Source: Acridotheres tristis | Taxonomy: Eukaryota; Chordata; Aves; Passeriformes; Sturnidae | DNA: 64,000 bases | NCBI GenBank assembly: GCA_037013685.1 | Contig: CM072890.1 | Span: forward strand, 1,803,335-1,867,334 | Reading direction: 5' to 3' | Part shown: in pieces, positions 13,001 through 26,100 of the stretch | How positions within the stretch are numbered: the stretch's first letter is position 1 | Layout: the number at the start of each line of letters is the position of its first letter | Translations under genes and position numbers: made by a program | Notes under the pieces: generated by a model | Seen by the model: the letters and a program-made list of their open reading frames with translations, nothing else | Databases searched by the model: none | Told to the model about the DNA's origin: nothing

Positions 13001-16000
13001 TGGCATTTCCTCTGAGTACAGAGGAGGGTCATGAGATCTGGCTGCTAAAATTTCTCCCTACCATACAGACAGAAGAAACAGGAAAACAACACAGTGGCCA
13101 CTGGGTAAAATTAGGGCACTTTACTCCTGTCTCCCAAATTCTACAAAAACCCTGCACAAGTTTTCCAGATAATTATTTGGCCTCACCTAAATCACAGAAG
13201 GATCTGATAGTGGCACTTGGTGTTTTGGGCTGTTCTGTCCCAGCCAAGTCCTGGGACAAATATTGCAACATACTGGAAATATTTAGGAGATTTTAATTCC
13301 AGTCTGAGGAGGAAAGCATTCATCTCCACCAGCCTACCTAACTACATTTTGTACCAAAGATTTCCTCAGGAAATCCTCCTGACTGAGGCAGAAAAAGAAT
13401 ACTCTAAAAATTAGATTTGTTGTCTGTTAACACCCTATTTTATATTCAATTTTCTTCTGTCACATTCCAAGAAAGCAATTATTTTTGCATGCACAGACAC
13501 AATGTTCTTTCTGAAAGGTACAATTTCGTATCTTTGTCCATCCCTCTTGATTTATTGCCTCAGTGTCAATGCACGATGTCTGTGCCAGCATTTTGAAACT
13601 CAGAAAGGGATATTTGCTCCACAGAACACAAAGAAAATCTTTGCTTGCATTTCCACTTTGAGAAAACAGATCTTAAAATCCTGTTTAAATTTGGTTTACT
13701 GGCAGTATCTGCCCAGTTGTGGCATTTACCTCCTTAGGTCCTGCAGGGCAGCACCACAGAAGAGCCACCATCATGCTCTGCTAATTAATAACATTTGAAT
13801 CTCAAAAACAACCAAACCAACAACATAATAAACAGAGATTTTAATTTGCTAGGTCATTTTAAGTATTAAAAACTGATGTAGAGTCCCAGGTACTGGAGCC
13901 CACTCAGAGTTTTCTGTTCTGGCTGGAATTTACAGAAATGTTTTTGGCAGGCGTATATAGAAATACAGTAAGAATATTTTTGCAACTCAACTTTTTTTTG
14001 TCTCACCAACTGTTATTAACTTCTATTGAGACAGAGCCCCAGACTATTTTTACTATTGGAGTGGTAATCTGCTACAAAATCTGCACAGTTCCCCTAATCA
14101 GTTTTGTTTGCTCAAGATGTTTATGGCTTTTTGTTTACAAACACAGCAATGTAAATGGAATTTTCCCATATTCTGGGCCTAGCTTTTGGAACTGCAAAGA
14201 GCTGTTCTATCAGCATGGATGAGAACACTTTTTTCTTCCCTGTTTCTATGGGACCACAATTTCTTCACATTGGCTACACGAAGAAATTTCAAAGAAATGC
14301 TTCTATTTTCAGCAGAAATCTACTATTACTGCATATAATGAATTTTCTGAACTAAAAAAAAAGCATTAATAAAATAAGATGAATTATTGCAGACTGACAA
14401 GTGGTCTAACTGTTCACAAAGGAGAATTACAGCAGTGAACATCGAGCAGAAGTCACTCACTGAAAATGCCCCATAGTTTACAGAGTTTAGAGTAAAAAAA
14501 GAGCTGGGGGAGGCCACATGAGCTCTGACCAAATCCAAAAAGCGTTTCCAGCTCCCTGCAGCATCCGTGAATCCTTTTGCCACCACCAGCTCTGAGAAAG
14601 GCTTTGTTTGAAGGGATTCACCAGGAACATTCTGGGTTGGTGATTTCGAGTTTCCCCCTGTGAATCCCAGGTCCCTGCATCATCTCACAGCCCTGCACTG
14701 AAAACACACAGGATTTGTGTTCTTAACCCTGTGATTTGGGAACAATAACTGTTAATGTAACTCACTTAACTGTATTGCTTTTAATTGAAGATTATCTTGA
14801 TTACAGCCAAAGGGCACTATTAATACTCTGAATAAATGACTAAGACTTTAGCATTTGAATGTTGTAGAGAAAATAGAACTAATTAGCACTAATTTAATTC
14901 TAAGATTAAAGAAAATTCATTTTTTTTATTTTTTAATGTAAGATAAACTATTTTACTCAGAACAAAGAAAGAATAATAAGTACTTTTTCCAACTGAAAGG
15001 CATTTTTTACTTTTGCATTATTTCATTAATATGGGAATATGGGAATCATGACCCCATTAAAGATCAAATAATAAGCATTTAATTATTGACAGCAAATTAA
15101 TTTTTAATAAAGATACAAGGGTTTTGCTGTATAAAAGAAAGAAAACAAAGTACCTCTGACCCAGAAATTCTTGGAGGATCTCACACCACTATATAATCCA
15201 TAACCTAATTTTAAAAGGACAGGTTCACAAAGGGACATGTCATTTTTCTTTCTTCTGTAGCACAGAATGAGGTACTATAAGTACAACATCTGTGAAAATG
15301 CTCCCCAGAAGTACCCCAGTTCTATCTTAATCATGCACTTAAACTAAATAATACATTGAATATGTCATAACCAGGAGGACAGTCATGATAAAAAGTGATT
15401 TAACCCCTTTTTACTCTACAAAATAATACTTTCTTTTCTTTACCTTGGGACTAGTTGTCATTTATAATTTCTGACCAAGGGAAACATAATGGATTTACAA
15501 TGAAACCCTGATGCTTTCCCAAGGAACTTGAAGATGCAGAAAATAAGCATCCCTTACATTAGCAGACAAAAAGTTGTTTCCATTGGAACTCTGAGCCTCA
15601 TCCTGATGCTGGCAAATAAATGTTTGCAGGTTCTGAAAGCACAGTTTCTGGCTAATCACATTTCTACAAGGTAAAAATAAAATGAACTTTTTCTGAACCT
15701 TCTGATTCATCACATAACTAAAAAATTCAACGTGACTTTTTTCAGCTTCGCCTTCATATTCAGAAGGGGCCCAAATCCAAGAGCCCCAATCCCACCAGCC
15801 AGTACCAAATATTCAGATTAGTATCCTAAAATGAATAGAAATACCTAGATGACAAATGAAAAGGAAGAAAAAAATAAGAAAGATGGATTTGGGAAATCAT
15901 TACTCTATGAAACTCCACTTCTTTTCCCAAATTACTTCTGTTGCCACCTGTAAGTCTCATCCAAACATCACATCAAGGAGGGAGAAAAAAAAAAATCTTA

Positions 16001-16323
16001 AAAATGTAAAGAGTAGAAGAAAAAGAGGAGCTGTCAGAAGACAAAATATTTACTAAATTATGGAATCTATTTAGTCTTTTCATAGTTTAAATGAAATAGC
16101 AGATTCTTGACAGATGAGAAAATTTCAAAAGATTCTATGTTGAGTTTCACGAATTTGCAGAAGTGGGTTGAAGCTCTCCCATGCACTGCTTTCCTTCAGA
16201 TTCCCCAGACTTCCAGAAGCAACAAAATATATAAATAGGGAGAAGTGAATCACATGAACATTCAGAAAAAAAAAAAAACCTCCTCAACAGTTCAGCCCGA
16301 GTTAGTTTATGGAGATTCTGATC
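10093..16323. other. Noncoding DNA with homopolymer tracts
   Basis: No gene recognised. The stretch holds a T14 tract (10768-10781), a TA run (11065-11080) and an A-rich block interrupted by single C and G bases (12831-12888). ORFs here reach about 98 codons and none shows a family motif. Confidence 0.55.
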
Positions 16324-16518
16324 CATGAGGAAGAAATCCCTTCCTTGGAGGCTGGTGAGACACTGGCACAGGTTGCTCAGAAATGTTGAGGACTTTCAGG
16401 GCCAGGTTGGATGGGGCTCTGAGCAGCCTGGTCTGGTGGAAGGAGTCCCTGCTCATGGCAGGGCTTGGAATGAGAGGAAAGTTTTGGTTCCTCCCAGCCC
16501 AGGCCATTCCATGATTCA
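16324..16518 (+). mobile_element. CR1 LINE, truncated 3' end
   Basis: The sequence follows the 3' end of avian CR1 retrotransposons: CATGAGGAAGAAAT, then a GGTGAGACACTGGCACAGGTTGC segment, then GCCAGGTTGGATGGGGCTCTGAGCA, GTCTGGTGGAAGG and CATGGCAGGG, ending at CCATTCCATGATTC, which corresponds to the ATTCTATGATTC-type CR1 terminus. The order places the sense strand on plus. Only about 195 bases of the 3' region remain, the usual 5'-truncated form; no reverse transcriptase coding remains. Confidence 0.88.
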
Positions 16519-17990
16519 TTATCCAGGAGTTCCTTTAGTTGTCCCATTCCCTTAGCCCTGGTAGACACTGGCAGCAGTCACACTCCTGCAGCAGCCATGG
16601 AAATACTCTGAATTTGTGGCTGGCAGCAACAGGAAATAAAAGCCCTCATCACTGTGCATTTCACAAAGTGAAAATCTGCAAAAGAACGTGCTTTGTGCAC
16701 AGTGCATTTCTCATTTCTCATTTCCTTCTGCACCTATGCTGGTCAGAATGGTGGAGCCACCAATACCATTTTCAAGGATATCCAGAACATTCATGAGTAA
16801 AAGTGAACATTTTGGAAGGAATTTGACTGACTGCTTGAAAAAAAACAGACAGAAACCTGGAAAGTTTATCCCCAGTCTCTCTGTTGTAAAATTATGTCCC
16901 AGTTTTTGTCAAACATCTGGTGCAGGCTGCTCAAGGACAGGGTAATTGCTACTCTCTGATTCGGACCAAGCCTGAAGGCCCATTTAAAGATAATTTTTAG
17001 GGTGAGTTTTCCCGATCTCCTAGACCAGGAAAACTGCAACTTAGCAACATCTGCTTTATTGGGAACAAAATTAATCTAGTGAAAACACTTAGCAATGAAA
17101 ATTTCAAACAAGCATCATTATCAACTACTAATGTTGCAAAAAACTACTTTGGTTTTCCTGTTCCTTCTAAAACAGATTTTTATAGTGTGAAATACAACGT
17201 AGGATGCCTGTGGCTGGTCTCTCCTTGATGCAAATGCAGTCTGTGCATATTTACAGCAACAATTGTTCTGCAGGCAGCTCCTCAGCCTGTGCAGGGAACA
17301 CACCCTGGGAAAGCACCTCCACTGCTGAGACTTCCCAGTGATGTCAGAATTAAGGCAAATCACACATCCAAAGTGAAACAGCTTTGAATGTGAATTGACT
17401 TCAGGCTGCTTAAAGCAAATATTCAACATATTTGGAGAGAAGGCAAAGTTTACCCAGATGTGCATATGAAGTACAACAAAAATTTTCACCTGCAAGACAT
17501 TAAAAGAAACTTTCATTAATTTCAAATTAACACTCATGGGAAGCAGCACGAGCTGAAGCCTTTTCACAACATGACCTGTCTGCTGCCACAAACCAGAGAG
17601 GAAACACAGCAAGGATCAATGTAAGAGCCTCAAAGTGGGGAAATGTTTCACAGACCTCAGCAGGTTAAAATAGTTTATAGGAATCATGGAAAACAAATGT
17701 TGCCTCGTTTGAGGACAAGCTAACAGCCCTACAAATGAAGGCACCAACTTGGAGAACTCAATTTTTTGAAACAGCTGTGGCAGGTATTTTAGCATGAATG
17801 ACATATTTAAGATTCTTTTCCCCCAAAAGGATGTGAACACTCAAAAATACTGACCCAAAGTCATATCTAGTGCTAACCAGTGGAAGACTTCAGTCTGCAG
17901 TAGATCAGATGGCATTTACTCTAAGAATAATGACTAGAGAGGCTTCAGTTGTAGAGGCAGACAAAAGTATTTGTCTACCCTAGCATTTGA

Positions 17991-17991
<1 letters not shown>
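16519..17991. other. Noncoding DNA, nothing recognised
   Basis: Contains a 163-codon minus-strand open frame (17121-17612) with no domain, signal peptide or splice context that I can recognise. I regard it as a chance ORF. No other feature seen. Confidence 0.5.

Positions 17992-18030
<39 letters not shown>
17992..18030. repeat. Uninterrupted A39 homopolymer
   Basis: Thirty-nine consecutive A residues on the plus strand. No retrogene or SINE body is recognisable on the 5' side and no target duplication is evident, so it is called only as a mononucleotide microsatellite. Confidence 0.95.
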
Positions 18031-18031
<1 letters not shown>

Positions 18032-21000
18032 AAGAAAAATGCTTATTCCTTACAAATGGGGCAAAATTTGGTGAAGCAAAAAATACCAGTCCTGGTCCAA
18101 GGTATATTTGATTTCTCCTCACAGCTCTGTGCAGATTCTTGCCTCCTAGTCACGTTTTGCCTGCTACATTAACTTCTCGAACTCATTTACTGGATCTAGA
18201 TTAATTTTAAATACAAACAAAGCCCTCATTTGCTTAGCTGTGAAAGTTTCTCAACAAGAGATCATCCAGAAAACACAGCTGTCAACTTTATCACCAGTTT
18301 TATGCCACGTTCCATCCATTTCCAGCAAGTCCTCACCAGCACCAAGAGCAGTCCATTCCTCACTTGCACGTGGCAGCTTTTGGGGATGAGCAGTTCTGAT
18401 CTGACTGTTCAGCTCAGGCTCAGCTGAGCTTCCCAATTCGGTGGAGAAGTCAGGAGACATCACCAACATCTCGTGTGGGAGGAGAGAACAGCAGTGTGCC
18501 CCCAGCCCCTGGCTCAGCCTTTCCACTGAAGCCTTTTTATTAAGTGATCCGACTAAAAATCAAGTTTTGCCAATAGCTAGATGAACTTTGAAAGAAAATT
18601 CAAAGGAAGAGAGGAACTCAGAAAGCGATATTATCAGCAAGTTTTGAATATTTCTTAATGTTAACAGTCCATTTAAAAAAAAAAAAACATCTTACTAACT
18701 TCTGTAATTCAGTGGCACCTTTTATCAAGGAATTCTGCCAGGGAACAGAGTTGAAAGTAATCTCTTTTTTTTCAGTTTTGTGTTTGCATTCTTTCCATTC
18801 TGTTGAGTATTTTCTTTTTTTAGTATTAAGAAAAAGAATGAGTAGTTTTCCTGATCTACCTTCTCTATAGCAGCCATCTCTTCTGATCCCTTTATCATAT
18901 CTCTTCTTATTCATTCTGCTCTGAAATAAAAAGGATTAGTATTTTCCATCTCTTTTCATATTACTCTTGATCCGTAACTCCAATTATTCTTGTTTTCCCT
19001 TTCAACAACCTGTTTATTTCTTCCATACCCTTTTGAAGCTACAGTGCAAGAATAAATATTCAGTTCTAGTAGGAAAAAAACCCAAACAGTTTTTACTTGT
19101 AGATATTAGACTAGAGTTTTCTTTTATCACCATCCTATTCTTTATACAAGCTAATGTACTCTGTTCCCTGGTGAACAAAATTCTTCAACAAGTTCACTGC
19201 CCTTCAAGAAACCATATAAACCAATTTTTTATTGCACTCCAAGCCATTATCATTTACAATGACCATAATCACAGAGTGAGAAGTCAAACAGAGAAAGGAA
19301 AAAGCTTGACCGATATTCTCATCAATCAATTTCTATTTGTTTATAGGTTAGAGTTGGTAGTAATGAAACCAAACTTTTGTCACAGTCCTATGAATAACTT
19401 CAGGGTGTTTTTATATCAGTATTTCAAGGAGTCTGCAAGTGTCAGCCATAAATAAACTTTGCTTTTTCAAGCAGGCTGATGTCTAGTCGGTTTGGGGCAG
19501 GGTACAAAAGTCTCACAGAGTTGTCTTTAAAAAACAAAAGAGTGACTATTTAAGAATGTTAATCTAATAACATGCTGCACCCCTTACTTCTGCCTGATGG
19601 TTTAATTATTAGTAACTCAGTTCAGTTCATTAGGGACCTATTGTGCTGCTGTTGGCAAAACAGAAATGTCACTGCACGTTAAATAATTAAAAGCAGTAAA
19701 ACAAACATTATCTTTTGAGTTCTGGATTTATAAATTGCTATTAAGCACGCAGCCCTTTAATCAATAACTACTTATCTATTTTGTTTTAGCAAATAACGAG
19801 TCCAAACTCTTTCCTGCCACTCTAATTATGATTTGATGACTTCCCAATTCTTCCCACTATAACCATCGATATTTTGTTTCATTTGGGTTTTACTGCAGAG
19901 TATAAATATGAGCAACAGTTTGTGCATCCAACAAGTAATGCAGCACTACTAAGCCTTGTTTCCCCAAACCAATCACTGCTTTTTTTCCCCTTTTTCTGGA
20001 GTGTCAAATAATTCTATGTGACCAAAACCTGCAGTCCTCAATCCCTGGATTTGTGTGTGCCATTGTGGAATTTATCCTGCAGCACAGGAACTGGTTCAGG
20101 TTCAGTCCCAAGGAAACCAGAAACTTGGAAACTTTCAGGGAGAAGCTGCAGTGAAAGGTTATTGAATGGTGTTATGCTGCTAATGTAAATAGAATAATGG
20201 CCTTGTTGGGCCCCAGCCCTCAGAATTTTGAGAGGATTTAATTGCTAGTCATAAGAAGTGGGACCCCAGTGCCTCAATAACTCTTTGCACTCAGTTCTTA
20301 GTTCCTTCAGCCCAAATTGTTACAGCACAAACCATGTATTTTATCACCAACAATTACCATTATTGAGTTCTGGTACAATGAAGACTGAACAAAGGTACAG
20401 CCTGACTCAGAAAACCTTCCTAACAGGCAGGACTGGAATAATCATAGGAGAGATTATTTTGTAACTGAGTATCATCATTCTTATTTTTCATCTTTTTGGT
20501 TCTATTACATTATGGCAGTCCTGTCAAGAATTTTTGCCAGCCTCAGTCAGAAACAGAGAGAGAGAACAATGCAAAATAAAAGGCAGAGTACATCTAGCTT
20601 TTACAAATATTGACTGCTGACACGAAAGGAATGCCAAGCGGAGAATAAAACTCTGCTGCTGGCTTTGTCACAACTTGGGAGAAACTTTAAGAACCATTAG
20701 GAGAGTCACTTTCATACTATCATTTCAAAGCCGAGCTGGGCATGTGTAGGCTGGATTTGGAAAGGAAGCAAACCATTAAATCATGGTGTACGATTTAGGC
20801 ATTTCTGTTGCCATATTGGCAATGATCACCTTTTAATGCCAGACTAAAGTATCACCTACTATTCCCTTCACAGCTGCCTCTCACCAAACCAGGCAGAAAT
20901 CTGCCCTCCAACAGCTAATGCCTGTGCAGAACAATTACTCAAATCCTTGGAAAGTCAGCCTGAGGAGCAGCTCTCATAATTCAGTTCCCTTTCAGCAAAG

Positions 21001-21218
21001 GGCAGGTGAACTGTGATAAAAAAGGCAGCTGTGGTCACAGGGGCACAGCAGCACGAGCAGGGGCAGAGAAAAAGGTGTTTCAGAGACTCCTGTGAGGGCT
21101 GGCCAGTGCCTGACCTGGCTTCAACAGCTCTCCCCAGGACAGTTCAGGGGAAGAGGACAACAAAGAAAACCAGGAAAATGTAAGATCTGTGGAGGAAAAT
21201 GCAGTCACCCTGCACTTA

Positions 21219-21260
21219 TTGGTTTGAGAACAAAGTAATTGGTTTGAGAATAAAGTAATT
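21219..21260. repeat. Two-copy tandem duplication, 20-bp unit
   Basis: The unit ATTGGTTTGAGAAYAAAGTA is present twice head to tail, the copies differing at one pyrimidine (C in the first, T in the second). It looks like a simple local duplication. Confidence 0.85.
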
Positions 21261-23131
21261 TAATACATCAGAGTGACAAAGATTATTGCTTTAAATAACC
21301 CATTGCAAGCTGCTCTTCACAGCTACTTTGTGCTTCTTTTCTTTTTCCTCTAGTAGGTCTCTCACAACCACGACTTCTGAATATCTATTTTCTGTTCAGC
21401 AGAGACAAAGCACTCTTTACCTCAAAGCATGACAAAACCAGGTAAATACAAACTCCCCACTCCTGGCCTTAGCTGACCACCTGTTACACTGCCTTTAGCT
21501 GGGCAGTATCTCACAATAATCAGTTTTTCACACCATGATTATGTGTTTAATCATTCCAGCAAGTGGACATGAGAAGACAAGTGTTTCACATTAAAAGAGA
21601 AAAACTCAAGTGAAGCCTGAAACAAAATGCCAATAGCTAGGTTTTCTTCAAAAAAAGAAAAAAAAGTCACCAAGAAGCCAAAGGAAAACAAGCTAACATG
21701 CACTAAAGACCCCCTCAAACTTGAGAGAGTGCTGGCACTTCCTATAAATATCTATGTATTGGAATATACAATAGTAACAATATCTATGATAATATATATA
21801 TATGTATATATAATGCATAGCAATAACACAGGTCCTTAATGTGGCAGAGAAAAACTCATTTCACACGCCTGCTTTTCAACACGCAACCAAAACTGACAGA
21901 TCCCCCTTTTCCATTTTACAAAACCATTCAGCAGATGATAAATCCATCCCCAAGCACTCGGTTTTCAAGGCAAAACTTCCTTTTTGTTTGTTTACTTCCA
22001 TGTAGGTACACAGACAGCCAAAGCCCACTAACACTACCAGAAAACAAACTGGTAGACATTTCAAAAATAAACAGGAAATGGGAAACAAGAAACACCATGG
22101 GGAAGAGACAGAATAAATGGGCTCCCTGAATGAAAATGAGCAGTGGCTTATACAGGTGGGAAATAGGCAAAAGGAAGGGAAAATGAGACTGAAATTGTGT
22201 GTCAGCTCCCAAAATGTCACCAAGCAGTAATTGAAACGTTAGCAGAGAGCAAATTATGGAGAGGGGGAGAAAAAAAAAAAAAAAAGAAGAAAGTGTTCCA
22301 TAGGCTTTTCATCATTTCTTCAACATCTTGATCTCATACGTTCTTCTGGGCTGGTGCAATCTGCATAGTTCAATGTGAAGAGCTATTTTCAGAGGACCAG
22401 CCGGGTTGTTTTCTGCAGAGTAAACATCACTTGGGGTCCAAGATGGAAGGCAAAGAATTCATTCACTGCTCACTTGACAGAACACCATCATGCCAACAGC
22501 AGAACCTTTCCCTTCTGTTTGTCGTGTAGGAGCTTGCAGGATTTTTTAAGCAATCTTTTCTTTCACGTGCTCCAGCTGGTAATTCATTTGTTCCTTGTCC
22601 CCTCCACTCCCTGGGCACAGCCACACTGTGTCCCCAGGTCCATCTTATTGCCCACAAACTCCTCTGTTTGCCTTTGCTGACCAGAATGGATCCTTGAGCA
22701 AATTGATTCTGCGCTCGTCGATATTTGTGTTTTCAACATGTTGGGTTTAGTGAGGAAATAAGGAAAGAGCAATGGAAAAAAGAGAAGAGAAACTGGAACA
22801 AGACAGAATTGACTTCTCAGAGTGAATAAAACCAACTACAGATCCAAATCCGTTTTCAGATGTAAATTTTTTCAAAGGAAAGTTAAAGGAGATTCATATT
22901 TGGGGAACTTTATCCATATATGTGTATGTATGTGCACATTTATACATAGATATTTATTATTAAGACTATAAAATTCAAAGTATAAAACAGTATTTGAAAT
23001 CCTTTCAAGATTAAGAAATTAAAAAACTCACTGCTCTGGTACCTAAGAAACCTCATAGTCTTCTGCCTCCTTACCAAAAAATAAACAGATTTGAAAAGCA
23101 CCTCACAGGCACACAATAAAAGACCAAATCT

Positions 23132-23153
23132 GAGTGATTTTTAAAAATCACTC
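23132..23153. repeat. Perfect 22-bp palindrome
   Basis: An 11-base arm (GAGTGATTTTT) is followed immediately by its exact reverse complement with no spacer. The single strand could fold to a hairpin or the duplex to a small cruciform. No terminator or transposon context is visible. Confidence 0.9.
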
Positions 23154-26100
23154 TGCTTCAGTTACTTGTATACACACTCTTACTCAAATATTTCACTTCC
23201 AACTTTTACTTAATGAAAGATGCTTATGATATCACCTCTTCTTCTTTATTTAGTGATGTCATTCTAGGTATAACAGAGACTCCACAGCTGTATTTGCTAA
23301 ATATGCACAGCTTGAAATGTTTCTGGAGGTATCTGGGATACAGAACACACCTACAGACAATGAAGAGCTCCCATTTAATTAAGGAGTTATTCTTGAGGTA
23401 ACACGCAGTAAGAAATCTCCATAAGCATCTTAGAGAAACTGTTTTTTAACCCCACTCTTCATCAGGCCTTAGCCAAAACCAGAGTCTAGATATGGAGAAC
23501 AGTAAAGAAAATAAAGAAAAAGTCTCAAGTACATCTCACTGAGTATCCTCATGGGCAGCTAATCCAAGCCAGTAGTGAACAACATCACAAATGAGTAAAG
23601 CATCACATGCACAGAAAAAATAGAAGTGTGTAAGGGTAAGTTAGACATAAACCTAAAACTGCTTCAACACTAAGGTTTTATTCTGTGCCAGGAGTTCTGG
23701 CACTGCTCTGCAGCTTTAAATGCCATGTTCCTACTGTCTCTTTAACAGCTAGGCAGAACTATTTAACCATTTTAGGAGCAAAGCAGAATATGCAGCTCCA
23801 ATTAACACTAATGGGAGCTGTATGCTCGTTCAGCTACACATGCTGCTAAAAATGGACTTGGCCCACAGCTTTAAAGTAAGAAAAACTCCCATTCTTAAAG
23901 GCAAAAGGTTCACATTTTAGGTATTTTCACTGGGTGGAAAAGAAAAAAAAAAAGAATATTGTAATACAGTGGTTACAGGCAGCATAAACTGCTACATACA
24001 GACAAATCAGGCCTGCAGGAAAAAAAATCTGAACACCAAATAATCAGTGATGTGTCACAGTGATATATAAAACGAATCAAGGCATTTGCATGGATAGAAC
24101 ATAGTGGACATAAGTCACAGCTAAATCCTGCAGCTAGAAGTTACTTCAGAAAGTTTCCAAGTGCTCTTATCACTCTAAAGAGAGACTGAAGCCATCTGTG
24201 TTTGTTAATATGGCCTTAAGTGTTAAATTTGCTGTTGCTGTCTTGAGCTGTGTCAAGACTGTTTAAATAAATGCTGTGACTTGCTAAATCCTGTCCCTGG
24301 TTAATTAAAACCACGGGTTTGAAGAATGTTGCTCAATACATTCTCTTTACTCGCTGTTCACTGTTGATAAACTTACTGAAGAATTGCCCAATACATATTC
24401 AGGGCTGCAAATACAACAAAAAAAAAAAAGAAATGAGAATGTGAGTTTGAAGAAGTTCTCAGAGTACAAAAAAATGTCCTGATGTGGTTAAAGAAAGAAG
24501 CAGCTTCATAAAAAAGGGAAAGATTTATTGATTTGTAAAGAAATCTATTTTTTAATGGATAGCATTCATATATAAGTCAGATAAATGCAGGTTATCATCT
24601 GAGATAGATGTTTTATATGCATCAGAAGACTGACAAAATAAAACAAAAATTACAATTAGAAAAAAATTCGAAACTCTATTCTAAGAGGAATTCAAGTAAT
24701 TTATGAAGTAAGGCACAAAGTACCTACCTAATGTGTCAGATCTTTTCTTCTAATTGGGATTTGAAATAATGCAGAAAACCTGCTGTGTGCTCCCTTCAAT
24801 TGTAGGTGGGCACACTGTCACTTGATTGTTTTAGTTATCGGCTGATTGCAGTGAGAACTGCTTTTCTATGTCGGGAAAATGTTTTCCTAAATGTTTTCAG
24901 AGGGATCTGGTAACTTCTAGAGCAACTGGTGCAATTTTCAATCCATAGAGGGGCTCCTGCACACCCAGCTCCTGCACAAGAACCTCCCCAGAATGGATTA
25001 GGTTTGATCTGGAGACAAACTCCTCCATTCTGGTTCCTCTCCCTCCATCAGTCACCTTTCTGATGCAGCTGGAGCAAATTACAGCTGCCAAAATATTATC
25101 TATCAGTTATTGAAGAATGCCTCATGATTGCACATCACAGTAAAGCTTTTTAAGTCAGAAGAGATAAAAAACCGATTCTGGTTCTGTCAAGGTACACAGC
25201 ACTTGGACAGGAACCACATAGTGCATGCAGACAGAATGTGCAGAAGGGAAACAAATGTATTGGGTTATACTCAACCGAGCCAGGAACTTCTTGATGTTAG
25301 AATTTTTCACCTTCCCAGAGGCAATGGATTCTTGGCTCATCCAAAATACCTGAGACAATCATCAGTCACAATGCATCTCCCTGAAGGCTTTTCTTTAGCA
25401 AGAAGCAGCTTGTGCAACCCAGTCCCATTCTACTTCTGTAGCAAATAATAGGAACAGAAGTAACACTTCACACCTTAGCAAAAACATGGGATAATGGCTA
25501 GAACAGGGCTATTGGCAGGGGCCCAGGCTCTCCTTGGATTGCCTTTAGAATCTCTAACCATGTCTTTAACCCCTCTTTCTGTCTGTTTTCTGTGCCGTGT
25601 AGGCTCTTTGTAACTGCAAACTTCTGAAGTCAGTTATAGGTTGGTACTCTCAGGTGGTCTGAATGCATGAGGAGCTGACCATAGGCTCAGCTGCAAAATA
25701 ACAGAGTGGTAAACAGCACTTAATGAGAGTAATCAAGGTGTGAAATAAGAGCAGTATTCTCCAGCCTGTGACATTAAGGTCAAAAGAATATTTCTCCCTT
25801 CAGAAACCAACATCAGGGAGCTCACAATTAGCACTGAATGGATATGAGCATTGCAGCGACCTAGGCTTCATTACCAATCACCCTTAAAGAGGAAAAAAAA
25901 TTGGAATACTTTGCAAACTTAGAAAAATTCTCATTTAGAGAAGACCTAAATTCACTCTGAATTTGATGTAATTACTTCAGCCTTGCAGTTCTGTGATCAA
26001 AAGAAAGTTATGAGCTGTAGTTGAGCCTCTTTCTGAGCTTGCTCAGCCTGATATCCCCATCCATCAGCACAACGTGCAGAGGCTTTAACTCAAAACCTGA

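Noticed and set aside
17121..17612. 163-codon minus-strand ORF
   Set aside because: No recognisable motif, Cys/His spacing irregular, no splice or promoter context.
18967..19455. 162-codon plus-strand ORF
   Set aside because: AT-rich, Leu/Ile/Phe-heavy without domain or splice context; an ORF of this length is plausible by chance in 64 kb read in six frames.
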